Part shown: in pieces, positions 44,014 to 53,466 of the stretch
How positions within the stretch are numbered: position 1 is the stretch's first letter
Layout: each line of letters starts with the position of its first letter
Source of the DNA: Streptomyces sp. NBC_01233
Lineage (GTDB): Bacteria > Actinomycetota > Actinomycetes > Streptomycetales > Streptomycetaceae
Assembly (NCBI RefSeq): GCF_035989305.1
Contig: NZ_CP108514.1
Location: 2,166,001 to 2,230,000, forward strand
Direction of reading: 5' to 3'
DNA: 64,000 bases
Notes under the pieces: generated by a model
The model's database searches: none
What the model was told of the DNA's origin: nothing
What the model saw: only the letters and a program-made list of their open reading frames with translations
Made by a program: the position numbers and the translations under genes

Positions 44014-45576
44014 TCAGAGGTTCGCGGCGGACGGGGCGGGCTCGGGGGCGGTCCGGGCCGGCGGGGCGGCGTCGCCCGGGCGCTCGGCGGCGTCCTCCAG
44101 GACGATCCGGCCGATGATCTCGTAGCGCCCGGGCGCCTTCGCCTTGAGCCACAGGCCGAGGCCGAGACCGCCGAGGAATACGGCGCCCACGATCCACGGG
44201 ATCAGCTTGAAGAAGACCGAGCCGGCCGCGCTGCCCGCCGCGGTCTCCATGTTGATCACCAGCAGGACCACGACGGCGATCATGCCGGCACCGCCGAGCA
44301 GCGGCGCGGTCAGCGTCCGGAACCAGTGCCGGTCCTCCGGGTGGTTCTTGCGGAAGTAGCCGACGACGGCGAAGGAGCACAGGGTCTGGACGATCAGGAT
44401 CGCCATCGTGCCGAGGATCGCGAGCAGCGTGTAGAGGTGCAGGTAGGGGTCCTGGCCGGTGAGCCAGAAGCCGGCGACGAGCGCGGTGGCGATGGCGGTC
44501 TGCACGACCGAGGCCACGTACGGCGAGCCGTGCTTGGTGTGGGTGCGGCCGAGCTTCGGTGACAGGAAGCCCTCCCGGCCGATGGCGTAGAGGTAGCGGG
44601 CGGCGCACTGGTGGAAGGCCATGCCGCAGGCGAAGGAGCCGGTGAGCAGCAGCCACTGGAAGGCGTCGACGGCCCAGGCGCCGATGAAGGCCTGGGTGGG
44701 GGCGAAGAAGAGGTCGAGGGGACTGGCGGAGGCGGACAGTTCCACGGACTTCGCCAGGCCGTTGCCCGCGATGGTCATCCAGGAGACGTAGATGTAGAAG
44801 AGGCCGACGCCGACCACGGAGATGAGGGTCGCCTTCGGGATGACCCGCTTGGGGTCGCGGGACTCCTCGCCGTACATGGCGGTGGACTCGAAGCCGACCC
44901 AGGACCAGAAGGCGAAGAAGAGCCCGAGGCCCGCGGAGGTACCGGTGAAGGCGTTCTTCGGGTTGACGGGTTCGAGCGGGATCCCCTCGGGGCCGCCGCC
45001 GGCGATCAGGACGGCGGTGGCGACGGCGAACAGCACGGCGATCTCTGCGATGAGCATCACGCCGAGGGCCTTGGCGGTGAGGTTGATGTCGAAGTGCGCG
45101 AGGGCGGCGGTGACGGCCAGCATGGCGACCGCGTAGAGGATCCAGGGCAGGTCGACGCCCAACTGGTCGTGGACGGTGGTCTTGGCGAAGTAGGAGAAAA
45201 CCCCGACGATCGAGGCTTCGAAGACGATGTACGCGAGGACGGCGAGCATCCCCGACGCCATTCCGGCGATGCGTCCGAGGCCGTGCGAGATGTATCCGTA
45301 GAAGGCGCCGGCGGCTGTGATCCGCTTGGCCATCGCGACGTAGCCGACCGAGAAGACCGTCAGCACCAGGGTGGCGAAGAGATAACCGGCGGGAGCGCCG
45401 GTGCCGTTCCCGAAGCCGACCGCGATGGGCAGGTTGCCCGTCATCGCGGTGATCGGGGCGGCGGTGGCGACGGCCATGAACACGACGCCGACCAGCCCGA
45501 CGGAGTTGGCTTTGAGCCGCTGGACCTGCGGGGCTGCGGATCCCTGCGGCGACTCGCCCGTGATGCCTCTGCTCAT
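44014..45576 (-). CDS. APC-family amino acid/amine permease
   Basis: 520 aa with 12 hydrophobic segments. TM1 has VFMAVATAAPITAMTGNLP (unwound substrate-site type) and TM6 has FFAFWSWVGFESTAMYGEESRDPKRVIPKA, the APC signature. The last 45 residues are a soluble Pro/Ala tail. ATG 45576 with AGAGG 6-7 nt upstream. Upstream partner of the amine oxidase, so it probably imports that enzyme's substrate or a related amino acid, although the oxidase itself appears to be exported. Confidence 0.93.
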   Translation of the reverse strand: MSRGITGESPQGSAAPQVQRLKANSVGLVGVVFMAVATAAPITAMTGNLPIAVGFGNGTGAPAGYLFATLVLTVFSVGYVAMAKRITAAGAFYGYISHGLGRIAGMASGMLAVLAYIVFEASIVGVFSYFAKTTVHDQLGVDLPWILYAVAMLAVTAALAHFDINLTAKALGVMLIAEIAVLFAVATAVLIAGGGPEGIPLEPVNPKNAFTGTSAGLGLFFAFWSWVGFESTAMYGEESRDPKRVIPKATLISVVGVGLFYIYVSWMTIAGNGLAKSVELSASASPLDLFFAPTQAFIGAWAVDAFQWLLLTGSFACGMAFHQCAARYLYAIGREGFLSPKLGRTHTKHGSPYVASVVQTAIATALVAGFWLTGQDPYLHLYTLLAILGTMAILIVQTLCSFAVVGYFRKNHPEDRHWFRTLTAPLLGGAGMIAVVVLLVINMETAAGSAAGSVFFKLIPWIVGAVFLGGLGLGLWLKAKAPGRYEIIGRIVLEDAAERPGDAAPPARTAPEPAPSAANL

Positions 45577-45632
45577 TGCGTCCTCTTCCGTGTGGAGGGC
45601 GCCCACTCTCTCCCTGGGTGACGCACGCCACA

Positions 45633-45650
45633 ATCGGCACGTGGTCCGAT
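45633..45650. promoter_or_regulatory. Inverted repeat ATCGG-N8-CCGAT between permease and PucR gene
   Basis: 5-bp perfect arms around a core CACGTG in the 181-bp divergent region. Candidate PucR operator; weak. Confidence 0.35.
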
Positions 45651-45743
45651 AATCTCCTTGCCGGGGCGACGAGTTGTCGGGCCGGATGGGGGTACACGGG
45701 CCTCCTTAACCGGGGGGTGATGTGATCGGAACAAGGCGCCCGG

Positions 45744-45749
45744 TAGCGT
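45744..45749 (+). promoter_or_regulatory. -10 element (TAGCGT) of pucR-like gene
   Basis: TAGCGT 8 nt before ATG 45758, no Shine-Dalgarno: probable leaderless mRNA. Confidence 0.45.
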
Positions 45750-45757
45750 CCCGCGAT

Positions 45758-47383
45758 ATGGACAACCAGGGCGGGATCACGGTTCAGCGGGCACTGGAGC
45801 TGCCGGGACTGCGCAGCGGGCTGCCCGAGGTGGTGGCCTGCGCCGACCGGCTGGGCCGGACCGTCCGCTGGGTCCACGCGGGCGAGGTCCCGAACATCGC
45901 CTCCCTGCTCAAGGGCGGCGAGCTGCTGCTGACCACGGGCCTCGGCCTGGGCACCCGGCCCGCCGAGCAGCGTGCCTTCGTACGCCGCCTCGCGGACCGC
46001 GGGATCGCCGCGCTGGTGGTCGAACTGGGACCGCGCTTCACCCGGCTGCCGGCGACGATCGTGGAGACCGCGCGCACGGCGGGGCTGCCCCTGGTCCAGC
46101 TCCACCGGGAGGTCCCCTTCGTCACCGTGACGGAGGAGGTCCACACCGAGATCGTCAACCACCACTACGCGCTCCTGCAGCGGGCCGAGGAGGTCCACCG
46201 GCGCTGCACGGAAGCCCTGTTGGGCGGCGGGGGCATCCCGCAGGTGCTGCGGATCCTGGCCGACTTCACCGGGAACCCGGTCTTCCTGGAGACCCCCGAC
46301 GGGCAGCTGCTGTACGCGGCGGGCAACGTGGCCGGGGACGCCGGCGCGGACCCGCTGCAGGTGTGGGAGGGCCTACGGGGCCAGCGCGAGGCCGAGCCGT
46401 CGGCGAACACCGTGGTGGTCGACGTACCGGGCGGGGGGCACGGCACGGGAACGGTCCGGGCCCGCGTCGTCCTCGTCGGGGTCTCGGCTCCGCTGCTGCC
46501 GGTGCACCGGATGGCGGCCGAGCGCACGGCCGGCGTGCTCGCCGTCGTGCTGATGCAGGCACGGCAGGAGGAGGAGCTGGCGGCGCGCGGCCGCGGCGAC
46601 TTCCTGACGGACCTGGCGGAGGGCCGCATCTCGGCGGAGGACGCCCCGGCGCAGGCCCGCGTCCTGGGCTTCAAGCCGGGCGCGGGGCCGCTGCTGCCGG
46701 TGGTCATGCGGCTCTCCTCGGACCTCGGCCCGTCCGGGAACTGGGCCGTCCTGGCCCGCGCGGTCCTGGAGGAGCTCTCGTCGGTCGGAGTGCCGGTCCT
46801 GCTGGGCGTCCGCCCGGTCGAGGGCCGGGTCCCCCTCCTCGTGTCCCTCCGGGCGGAGTCGGAGCGCACGGCGGTGGCGGACCGGGTCTCGGCCGCGCTG
46901 CGGGCGGGCGTCGAACGCGCGGGCCTGGACCGGGCCACCGCACCGCCGGCCGTGGTCGTCGGCGTCGCGGGCGGCTGGGCGGCCGCCTCGGCGGGCCTGC
47001 GCCACGCCGCGGAGACCGCCACCGCGGCCCACGGCCTGCCGGCCCGGCCCTGGTACGACGCGCGACGGCTGGACATCGACCTCCTCCTGTGGCGGCTGCG
47101 CGAACACCCCGACCTGGCGGCCTTCGTGGACCGGGCGATCGGCCCGCTCCGCACCCACGACACCACGTCCCGCCCCCCTCTCCTCCCCACCCTGGAGACC
47201 TACCTGGCCCATGCGGGCCGCAAGGCGGAGACGGCCCGCGAGCTCCACCTCAACCGCCAGACCCTCTACAACCGCCTGGCCCGCATCTCGGAACTCCTGG
47301 GAACGGACCTGGACGACCCGGAGACGGTCCTCTCCCTGAGCCTGGCCCTCCGCGCCCGCCGCCACACGCCGTCTCCTTCTTGA
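45758..47383 (+). CDS. PucR-family transcriptional regulator
   Basis: 541 aa. N-terminal PucR sensor domain (residues 6-130: ITVQRALELPGLRSGLPEVVA, GGELLLTTGLGLG, LVVELGPRFTRLP). A central GAF/GGDEF-like region follows. The C-terminal HTH_30 is LETYLAHAGRKAETARELHLNRQTLYNRLARISELLG. Such regulators control purine, amine or amino-acid catabolic genes. The divergent permease/amine oxidase pair is the obvious target and its substrate the likely ligand (inference). Confidence 0.92.
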   Translation: MDNQGGITVQRALELPGLRSGLPEVVACADRLGRTVRWVHAGEVPNIASLLKGGELLLTTGLGLGTRPAEQRAFVRRLADRGIAALVVELGPRFTRLPATIVETARTAGLPLVQLHREVPFVTVTEEVHTEIVNHHYALLQRAEEVHRRCTEALLGGGGIPQVLRILADFTGNPVFLETPDGQLLYAAGNVAGDAGADPLQVWEGLRGQREAEPSANTVVVDVPGGGHGTGTVRARVVLVGVSAPLLPVHRMAAERTAGVLAVVLMQARQEEELAARGRGDFLTDLAEGRISAEDAPAQARVLGFKPGAGPLLPVVMRLSSDLGPSGNWAVLARAVLEELSSVGVPVLLGVRPVEGRVPLLVSLRAESERTAVADRVSAALRAGVERAGLDRATAPPAVVVGVAGGWAAASAGLRHAAETATAAHGLPARPWYDARRLDIDLLLWRLREHPDLAAFVDRAIGPLRTHDTTSRPPLLPTLETYLAHAGRKAETARELHLNRQTLYNRLARISELLGTDLDDPETVLSLSLALRARRHTPSPS

Positions 47384-47394
47384 CGCCCTCCTCG

Positions 47395-47712
47395 CACCGC
47401 TCGGCGCCGGCGCGCCTCCCGGGCTTCGGACGGCTGCGCCGGACTCCGTCCGTCGGCCCCTGGGCGGCACGTGGAGGCGGCCCTGCGGGGCCGTCCCCCA
47501 CCCGCCCTTCCACCTCCCTCCCAGACTCCGTCTGGGAGGGACCCCCACCCGGGCCCTGCCCGGACCCGGTCCTCAAACGCCGGACCGGCTGAAAGATCCA
47601 GCCCCACCGGGCAGATCCAGCCCCGCCGGCGTTTGAGGCGCGGGGGTCCCCCCGGACGGAGCCTGGGGGAGGGTCCGGGGCGGAGCCCCGGTCTTTCAGC
47701 CCCGCCGGGAGG
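47395..47712. repeat. Extended dispersed 3'-flank repeat block
   Basis: Occupies the whole convergent gap between the pucR-like and GT4 genes. Shares the long GC module of 35780-35990 (GGCTGCGCCGGACTCCGTCC, CCCACCCGCCCTTCCAC, CCTCAAACGCCGGACCGGCTG). It then has CAGCCCCGCCGGCGTTTGAG near 47619 and an exact 33-nt palindrome at 47642-47674. No gene here. Confidence 0.8.
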
Positions 47713-48840
47713 CTACCGGCGGCGTTCCATCAGTTCGTCGTAGACGGACAGGACCTGCGCGACGGTGTCGTCCTCGGACGGCCACGTCGCCGCCTGCACC
47801 CGCCCCGCATCGGCGAGTGCCGCCCGCCGCGCAGGATCCGCCAGCAGGCCCGTCACGGCAGCGGCCAGCGCCTCCGCATCCCCCGGCGGGACCAGCACCG
47901 CACCCTCCCCCACCAGTTCCGGCACGCCCCCCACCGCCGTGGCCACCAGCGGCACGCCCACCCGCAGCGCCTCCTGCGCCAGCAGGGCCCGCGCCTCGCG
48001 CCGGCTCGGCAGCACCGCCAGGTCCGCCGCTGCCAGCAGCTGCGCCGCGTCCCGGCGGCGCCCCAGGAGCCGTACCGGGAGCCCCTCGGCCTCGATCCGC
48101 CGCGACAGTTCGGCCCGTAGCGGCCCTTCGCCCGCGACCACCAGCAGCGGGGCCGGGTCCAGCGTCCGCCACTCCCGTGCCGCGTCGAGCAGCAGGGAGT
48201 ACCCGCGGTGCGGGACCAGGCTCCCGACGGTGATCAGCAAAGGCCGCCCGACCGCCCCGAGTTCCGCCCGCACCTTGTCCGGGTCCGCCGCGCCCCGGCC
48301 GTCCGGGCCGTCCGGGCCCGCCGGTACCGCCACCGGCGCCAGCCGCGCGTCCCGGGCGCCCCGCAGCCGCGCGAGGTCCACCAGGTCCGAGGAAGCCCCG
48401 AGGACGACGGCCGCGGCCCGTGCCACGTGCCGTTCCAGCATCCGGCTCAGTCGTCCCAGCGCGCCCGCGGCCGTCGGCCCGTCGCCGTGCCAGCTCACCA
48501 CCAGCGGCACCCGGCGGCCCCGTATGGCCAGCGCGGCGCGCATCCCGGCGCGCACTCCGTGCGCGTGCACGACGTCCGCTCCGGCGCACGCGGCCCGCAG
48601 CACGCCCGCCGCGTCGGGCGCGAACTGCGCCCCGGCGCCGGTGAAGTCGTACTCCCCCTCCGCCTGGACGGGCGCGCACACCGTGACCCGTACGCCGCGT
48701 GCGGCGAGCCCGGTCGCGAGCGACCGTACGTGCGCGCAGCTGCCAGCGCCCGCGCCGTCGCCGAGGACCTGGACGGTGCGGAGCGGCTGGCGCCCGTAGG
48801 GCTGTGCCGGGAGGGAGGTGGAGACCGGGGAGCTGCTCAC
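47713..48840 (-). CDS. GT4-family glycosyltransferase
   Basis: 375 aa. GT-B fold. N-terminal acceptor domain: VQVLGDGAGAGSCAHVRSLATGL, ADVVHAHGVRAGMRAAL. C-terminal donor domain: LLITVGSLVPHRGYSLLLDAA, GEGPLRAEL, and the retaining EX7E region REARALLAQEALRVGVPLVAT-AVGG with VPPGDAEAL. It transfers a sugar from an NDP-sugar to an unknown acceptor, perhaps a surface or small-molecule glycan. GTG 48840 with GGAG 9 nt upstream. No glycan cluster around it. Confidence 0.9.
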   Translation of the reverse strand: MSSSPVSTSLPAQPYGRQPLRTVQVLGDGAGAGSCAHVRSLATGLAARGVRVTVCAPVQAEGEYDFTGAGAQFAPDAAGVLRAACAGADVVHAHGVRAGMRAALAIRGRRVPLVVSWHGDGPTAAGALGRLSRMLERHVARAAAVVLGASSDLVDLARLRGARDARLAPVAVPAGPDGPDGRGAADPDKVRAELGAVGRPLLITVGSLVPHRGYSLLLDAAREWRTLDPAPLLVVAGEGPLRAELSRRIEAEGLPVRLLGRRRDAAQLLAAADLAVLPSRREARALLAQEALRVGVPLVATAVGGVPELVGEGAVLVPPGDAEALAAAVTGLLADPARRAALADAGRVQAATWPSEDDTVAQVLSVYDELMERRR

Positions 48841-49023
48841 GGGCCGAAGCTCCAGGGTGTGGGAGTCAGAGATGTCGCCAAGGATGCCAGTCCGCACGCG
48901 CGTTCCGGGACCATACGGGTGCGGATCCCGTACGAGATACCGCCGGACACCCCCCAGCCTCACCCACACGGCCTAGCATCGCGTCACCCCGGCGGCCCGC
49001 CCGCGAACGGCCGCTGACACGGC

Positions 49024-49057
49024 GGAGGGCCCCCGCGCGGTGCGCGCCGGGCCCTCC
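49024..49057 (-). terminator. recN terminator hairpin
   Basis: 9-bp outer stem GGAGGGCCC/GGGCCCTCC around a GC-rich inner loop, 26 nt beyond the recN stop. Confidence 0.65.
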
Positions 49058-49082
49058 TGAATCCGTGTCGCCGCGGGCCGGC

Positions 49083-50819
49083 TCACGCGTCCGCGCGCGC
49101 CGCCGCCAGCAGTTCCTCGGCGTGTGCCCGCGCGGAGACCGAGTCCTCGTGCCCCGCCAGCATGCGCGACAGCTCGCGGATCCGGTCCTCGCCCTCCAGG
49201 ACGGTGACCCCGCTCCTGGTGACGGACCCGTCGTTGGTCTTCTCGACGAGCAGCTGCCGGTCCGCGAAGGCCGCCACCTGCGGCAGGTGCGTGACGACCA
49301 CGACCTGCGCCGACCTGGCCAGCTTCGCCAGGCGCCGGCCCACCTCGACCGCCGCCTTGCCGCCGACCCCCGCGTCGACCTCGTCGAAGAGGTAGGTCGG
49401 CACCGGGTCGGAGCCGGCGAAGACGACCTCCACGGCGAGCATCACCCGGGACAGCTCACCGCCCGAGGCGCCCTTGGCGATCGGCCGCGGCTGGGCGCCG
49501 GGGTGCGGGGCCAGCAGCAGTTCGACCTCGTCCGCGCCGGAAGGTCCGTAGGCGACCGGGCGGCCGTCCACGTCCACCCCTTCGGGGTCCTCGGCCTGCC
49601 GGACGTCGATCGTCACCCGGGCGTGCGGCATCGCCAGCGAGGCCAGCTCCTCCGTCACGGCGGAGGCGAAGCGGGTCGCCGCCTCCACCCGGGCGTCCGT
49701 CAGCGCCTGGGCCAGCAGCGACAGTTCGGAGCGCAGCCCGTCGCGTTCGACGGTCAGCTCCGTGATCCGCTCGTCGTCGCCGTCCAGTTCCAGCAGCCGT
49801 GCCGCGCCCTGCTCGGCCCATTCCAGTACGGCCTCCACGGTGCCGTCGGAGCCGTACTTGCGGGTCAGCTGGGTCAGGGCCGCCCGCCGCTCCTCCACCG
49901 CGGCCAGCCGCAGCGGATCGGCGTCCAGGTCGTCGGCGTAGCCCGCCAGCTCTCCGGCCACGTCGGACAGCAGGATGCCCAGCTCCCCGATCCGCTCGGC
50001 GAGCGCGCCGAGCGCCCGGTCGTGCGACCGTACGGATTCCAGGGCCCGGTGGGCGCCCGCGACGAGCATGTTCGCGTCGATGGCCTCCGGGTCCTCGGGA
50101 TTGCCCGCGAGCGCGGCGTGCGCCAGCTGCGCCGCCGAGGCCAGCGATTCGGCGTGCCCGAGCCGCTCGGCCTCGGCCGCCAGCTCGGTGTCCTCGCCGG
50201 TCACCGGCTCCACGGCCGCGATCTCGTCCAGCCCGAAGCGCAGCAGGTCCGCCTCCTGGGCCCGCTCCCGGGCCCGGGTGGTGATCTCCTCCAGCTCGAC
50301 GGCGACGGCGCGCAGCCTGCGGTAGGCGGAGCCGTACTTCTCCAGCGGGACGGCGACGGCGTCCCCGGCGTACCGGTCGAGCGCCTGCCGCTGCCGGGCC
50401 GGGCGCAGCAGCCCCTGCTGGTCGGTCTGCCCGTGCACGGCGACCAGGTCGTCGGCGAGCTCGCCGAGCAGGCCGACGGGCACGGAGCGGCCGCCGACGT
50501 GGGCGCGCGAACGCCCCTCGGCGGACACGGTCCGGCTGATCAGCAGGGCGCCGTCGTCGAGCTCCGCCCCGGCCTCCTCGGCGCGTAGGGCGGCGGGCGC
50601 GCCGGGGCGCAGGACGATGCGGCCCTCGACCACCGCGGCCTTGGCCCCGATCCGCACCAGGGCCGGGTCGGCGCGACCGCCGAGCAGCAGCCCGAGGCTG
50701 GTGACGACCATCGTCTTGCCCGCGCCGGTCTCGCCGGTCACCGCGGTGAAACCGGGCGACAGCTCGACCACCGCGTCGTCGATGACCCCGAGCGACCGTA
50801 TCCGCATCTCCTCAAGCAC
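49083..50819 (-). CDS. recN: DNA repair protein RecN
   Basis: 578 aa SMC-like ATPase for double-strand-break repair. N-terminal ATP-binding half: FTAVTGETGAGKTMVVTSLGLLLGG. Central coiled coils span residues 150-370. The C-terminal half has the signature SGGELSRVMLAVEVVF, Walker B PTYLFDEVDAGVGGKAAVEVG and VVVVTHLPQVAAFAD. GTG 50819 gives the family N-terminus LEEMRIRSLGVIDDAVVEL. TATCGT at 50826-50831 lies 6 nt upstream and no Shine-Dalgarno is present, so it may be leaderless. No clear LexA box was found upstream. Confidence 0.97.
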   Translation of the reverse strand: MLEEMRIRSLGVIDDAVVELSPGFTAVTGETGAGKTMVVTSLGLLLGGRADPALVRIGAKAAVVEGRIVLRPGAPAALRAEEAGAELDDGALLISRTVSAEGRSRAHVGGRSVPVGLLGELADDLVAVHGQTDQQGLLRPARQRQALDRYAGDAVAVPLEKYGSAYRRLRAVAVELEEITTRARERAQEADLLRFGLDEIAAVEPVTGEDTELAAEAERLGHAESLASAAQLAHAALAGNPEDPEAIDANMLVAGAHRALESVRSHDRALGALAERIGELGILLSDVAGELAGYADDLDADPLRLAAVEERRAALTQLTRKYGSDGTVEAVLEWAEQGAARLLELDGDDERITELTVERDGLRSELSLLAQALTDARVEAATRFASAVTEELASLAMPHARVTIDVRQAEDPEGVDVDGRPVAYGPSGADEVELLLAPHPGAQPRPIAKGASGGELSRVMLAVEVVFAGSDPVPTYLFDEVDAGVGGKAAVEVGRRLAKLARSAQVVVVTHLPQVAAFADRQLLVEKTNDGSVTRSGVTVLEGEDRIRELSRMLAGHEDSVSARAHAEELLAAARADA

Positions 50820-50825
50820 GGGACG

Positions 50826-50831
50826 ACGATA
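50826..50831 (-). promoter_or_regulatory. -10 element (TATCGT) of recN
   Basis: TATCGT then 6 nt then GTG 50819. A perfect palindrome GTGACGTCAC (50853-50862) lies close to the expected -35. Confidence 0.5.
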
Positions 50832-50925
50832 CCGAGGTTTCACCGGTGCCATGTGACGTCACCCGCCCCGAGTTCTCCGAACGGATGTGCTATTAAGGGC
50901 GAAGGGCGACACGCCGGGACACCCG

Positions 50926-51830
50926 CTAGTGGGGCGCCCCGCGCCAACCGGACACGGGCAGTGCGAACTTCGCGACGAGCCGGTCCGTGAAGGACGCGTG
51001 GTGCAGCCGGGCGAGCCGCACGGGCACCGCCCCGCGCCGGACCTCCACTCGGGCCCCGGACGGCAGCTCCAGCATCCGCCGGCCGTCGCACCACAGCACG
51101 CCGTGCGGGGTGCCGCTCTGCACCTCCACCGCCAGCACCGAGGTGGGCGAGGTCACCAGCGGCTTCGCGAACAGCGCGTGCGCGCTGATCGGCACCATCA
51201 GCAGCGCCTCCACCTCCGGCCAGACCACCGGCCCGCCCGCGGAGAAGGCGTAGGCCGTCGAGCCCGTCGGAGTCGCACAGACGATCCCGTCACAGCCGAA
51301 GCCGGTCACCGGGCGCCCGTCGATCTCCAGGACCACCTCCAGCATCCGCTCCGGGGACACCTTCTGGACCGCGGCCTCGTTCAGTGCCCAGTCCCGGTGG
51401 ACCACGTCGCCGTTCGTGCGCACGACCACGTCGAGGGTCATCCGCTCCTCGACCTCGTACGAGCGCGACACCACCCGGTCCACGACCTTGTCCAGGTCGT
51501 CGCGCTCGGCTTCGGCGAGAAACCCCACCCGGCCCAGGTTGACGCCCAGCATCGGCACCCCCGAGGCGCGCGCGAACTCCGCGCCCCGCAGCAGGGTCCC
51601 GTCCCCGCCCAGCACGATCAGCAGCTCGCACCCGTCGAGCACCCCCGGGGTGGACTCGGTCACGAGCTCCACCTCGGGCGGCAGCGGCAGGTCCACCGCC
51701 TCGTGCGCGAAGACGCGTACGCCCAGCCCGCAGCGCAGCAACCCCTTGACCACCAGCTCCGCGCTGCGGATGGCCGCCGGCCGCCCGGTGTGCGCGAGCA
51801 GGAAGACGGTGCGTTCCCCCGTTGAATCTG

Positions 51831-51834
<4 letters not shown>
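50926..51834 (-). CDS. nadK: NAD kinase
   Basis: 302 aa. Phosphorylates NAD to NADP. Signature GGDGTLLRGAEFARASGVPMLGVNLGRVGFLAEAE at about residues 74-108; WALNEAAVQK; and the C-terminal glycine-rich TPTGSTAYAFSAGGPVVWP. Its GTG 51834 overlaps the tlyA stop (GTGA). It is part of an 86-aa gene-tlyA-nadK-recN group on the minus strand that is conserved in actinobacteria. Confidence 0.97.
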
Positions 51835-52646
<812 letters not shown>

Positions 52647-52653
52647 GTTCGGT

Positions 52654-52914
52654 TCAGCTCCTGTTTTCGTACGGACCGGGGACGGGCGGTGCGTCCAGCG
52701 CCGTCAGCGCCTCGCGCAGCCCCCGGTGGACATCCTCGTACACCTCGACGTGTCCGTCCGCAGCGAGGTGGTCCGCGTCCGCCAGGCGCGCCAGGCGCGC
52801 GTCCACGCCGGAGTGTCCGGTGGGAGTGCGTACAACGCCCAGCGCCACGGGCCCCGCGGGCCCGGCGGAGGCTTCGCGGTCGGCTTCTGCTGCGCCCTGG
52901 GCTTCGTCGGTCAT
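52654..52914 (-). CDS. Small conserved protein upstream of tlyA
   Basis: 86 aa. A helical-looking core, ARLARLADADHLAADGHVEVYEDVHRGLREALTALD, is preceded by an Ala/Gly-rich start. No known domain. It is probably leaderless: TAGCGT at 52921-52926 lies 6 nt before ATG 52914, and no Shine-Dalgarno is present. First gene of the tlyA-nadK-recN group, so its product may relate to translation or NADP supply, but nothing in the sequence shows it. Confidence 0.75.
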   Translation of the reverse strand: MTDEAQGAAEADREASAGPAGPVALGVVRTPTGHSGVDARLARLADADHLAADGHVEVYEDVHRGLREALTALDAPPVPGPYENRS

Positions 52915-52920
52915 GCCCCG

Positions 52921-52926
52921 ACGCTA
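52921..52926 (-). promoter_or_regulatory. -10 element (TAGCGT) of the tlyA-nadK-recN group
   Basis: TAGCGT, 6 nt, ATG 52914. Leaderless pattern. Confidence 0.5.
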
Positions 52927-52978
52927 CCCCGAAGCGCCCCGCGACCACGCATGGCTCTGCGGTACGGTCGTGATCACG

Positions 52979-53326
52979 ATGGCTACGATCCAGGAGTGCC
53001 GCGAAGCACTCGACACCCTCTCCGGCAATCTCGCCCGGGCCGACGGCGGCGTACGCGGCGCGGCCGCGCTCGACCGCTCCCTGAGCTGCCACATCACGGA
53101 CCTCGACGAGACGTTCACGGGCCGCCTCGACGGAGGCCGCATCCGCGTGGACGCGGTCGCCCCCGGCCCTCCGGCCGCCAAGGCCGAGATCCGCCTCGCG
53201 ATGACGGGCGACGACCTCGTCGCCCTGGTCGCGGGCGACCTCAAGTTCGCCAAGGCCTGGGCCTCCGGCCGAGTCAAACTGGAAGCCGGCTTCCGCGACC
53301 TCCTACGCCTCAAGAGCCTGCTGTAG
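52979..53326 (+). CDS. SCP2-like sterol-carrier domain protein
   Basis: 115 aa, one SCP2-type domain: CHITDLDETFTGRLDGGRIRV, AEIRLAMTGDDLVALVAGDLKFAKAWASGRVKLEAG and DLLRLKSLL at the end. Such proteins have a hydrophobic pocket for lipid-like ligands. ATG 52979; TACGGT lies 10 nt upstream. Divergent from the 86-aa gene across about 60 bp. Convergent with the iron transporter, separated by a dispersed repeat. Confidence 0.85.
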   Translation: MATIQECREALDTLSGNLARADGGVRGAAALDRSLSCHITDLDETFTGRLDGGRIRVDAVAPGPPAAKAEIRLAMTGDDLVALVAGDLKFAKAWASGRVKLEAGFRDLLRLKSLL

Positions 53327-53351
53327 GCAGTGTTCAAGGCGCGGAACCCCG

Positions 53352-53455
53352 AACTTTCAGCCCCGCCCGCACCACTCCAGCCCCGCCGGCGTTTGAGGCG
53401 TGAAGGTCCCCCGGACGGAGTCTGGGGGAGGGTCCGGGGCGGCGCCCCAGCAGCC
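53352..53455. repeat. Dispersed 3'-flank repeat with 33-nt palindrome
   Basis: CAGCCCCGCCGGCGTTTGAG near 53379, then a 33-nt palindrome copy at 53401-53433 and a GGGGCGGCGCCCC hairpin. It sits between two convergent genes and probably ends both transcripts. Confidence 0.75.
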
Positions 53456-53466
53456 GGCCCGCACCC

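Noticed and set aside
44014..46198. Extension of the amine oxidase frame upstream across the permease (1276 codons)
   Set aside because: The extra part is an out-of-frame reading of the permease and PucR genes; the oxidase has its own GAGGAG and Tat signal at 44002.
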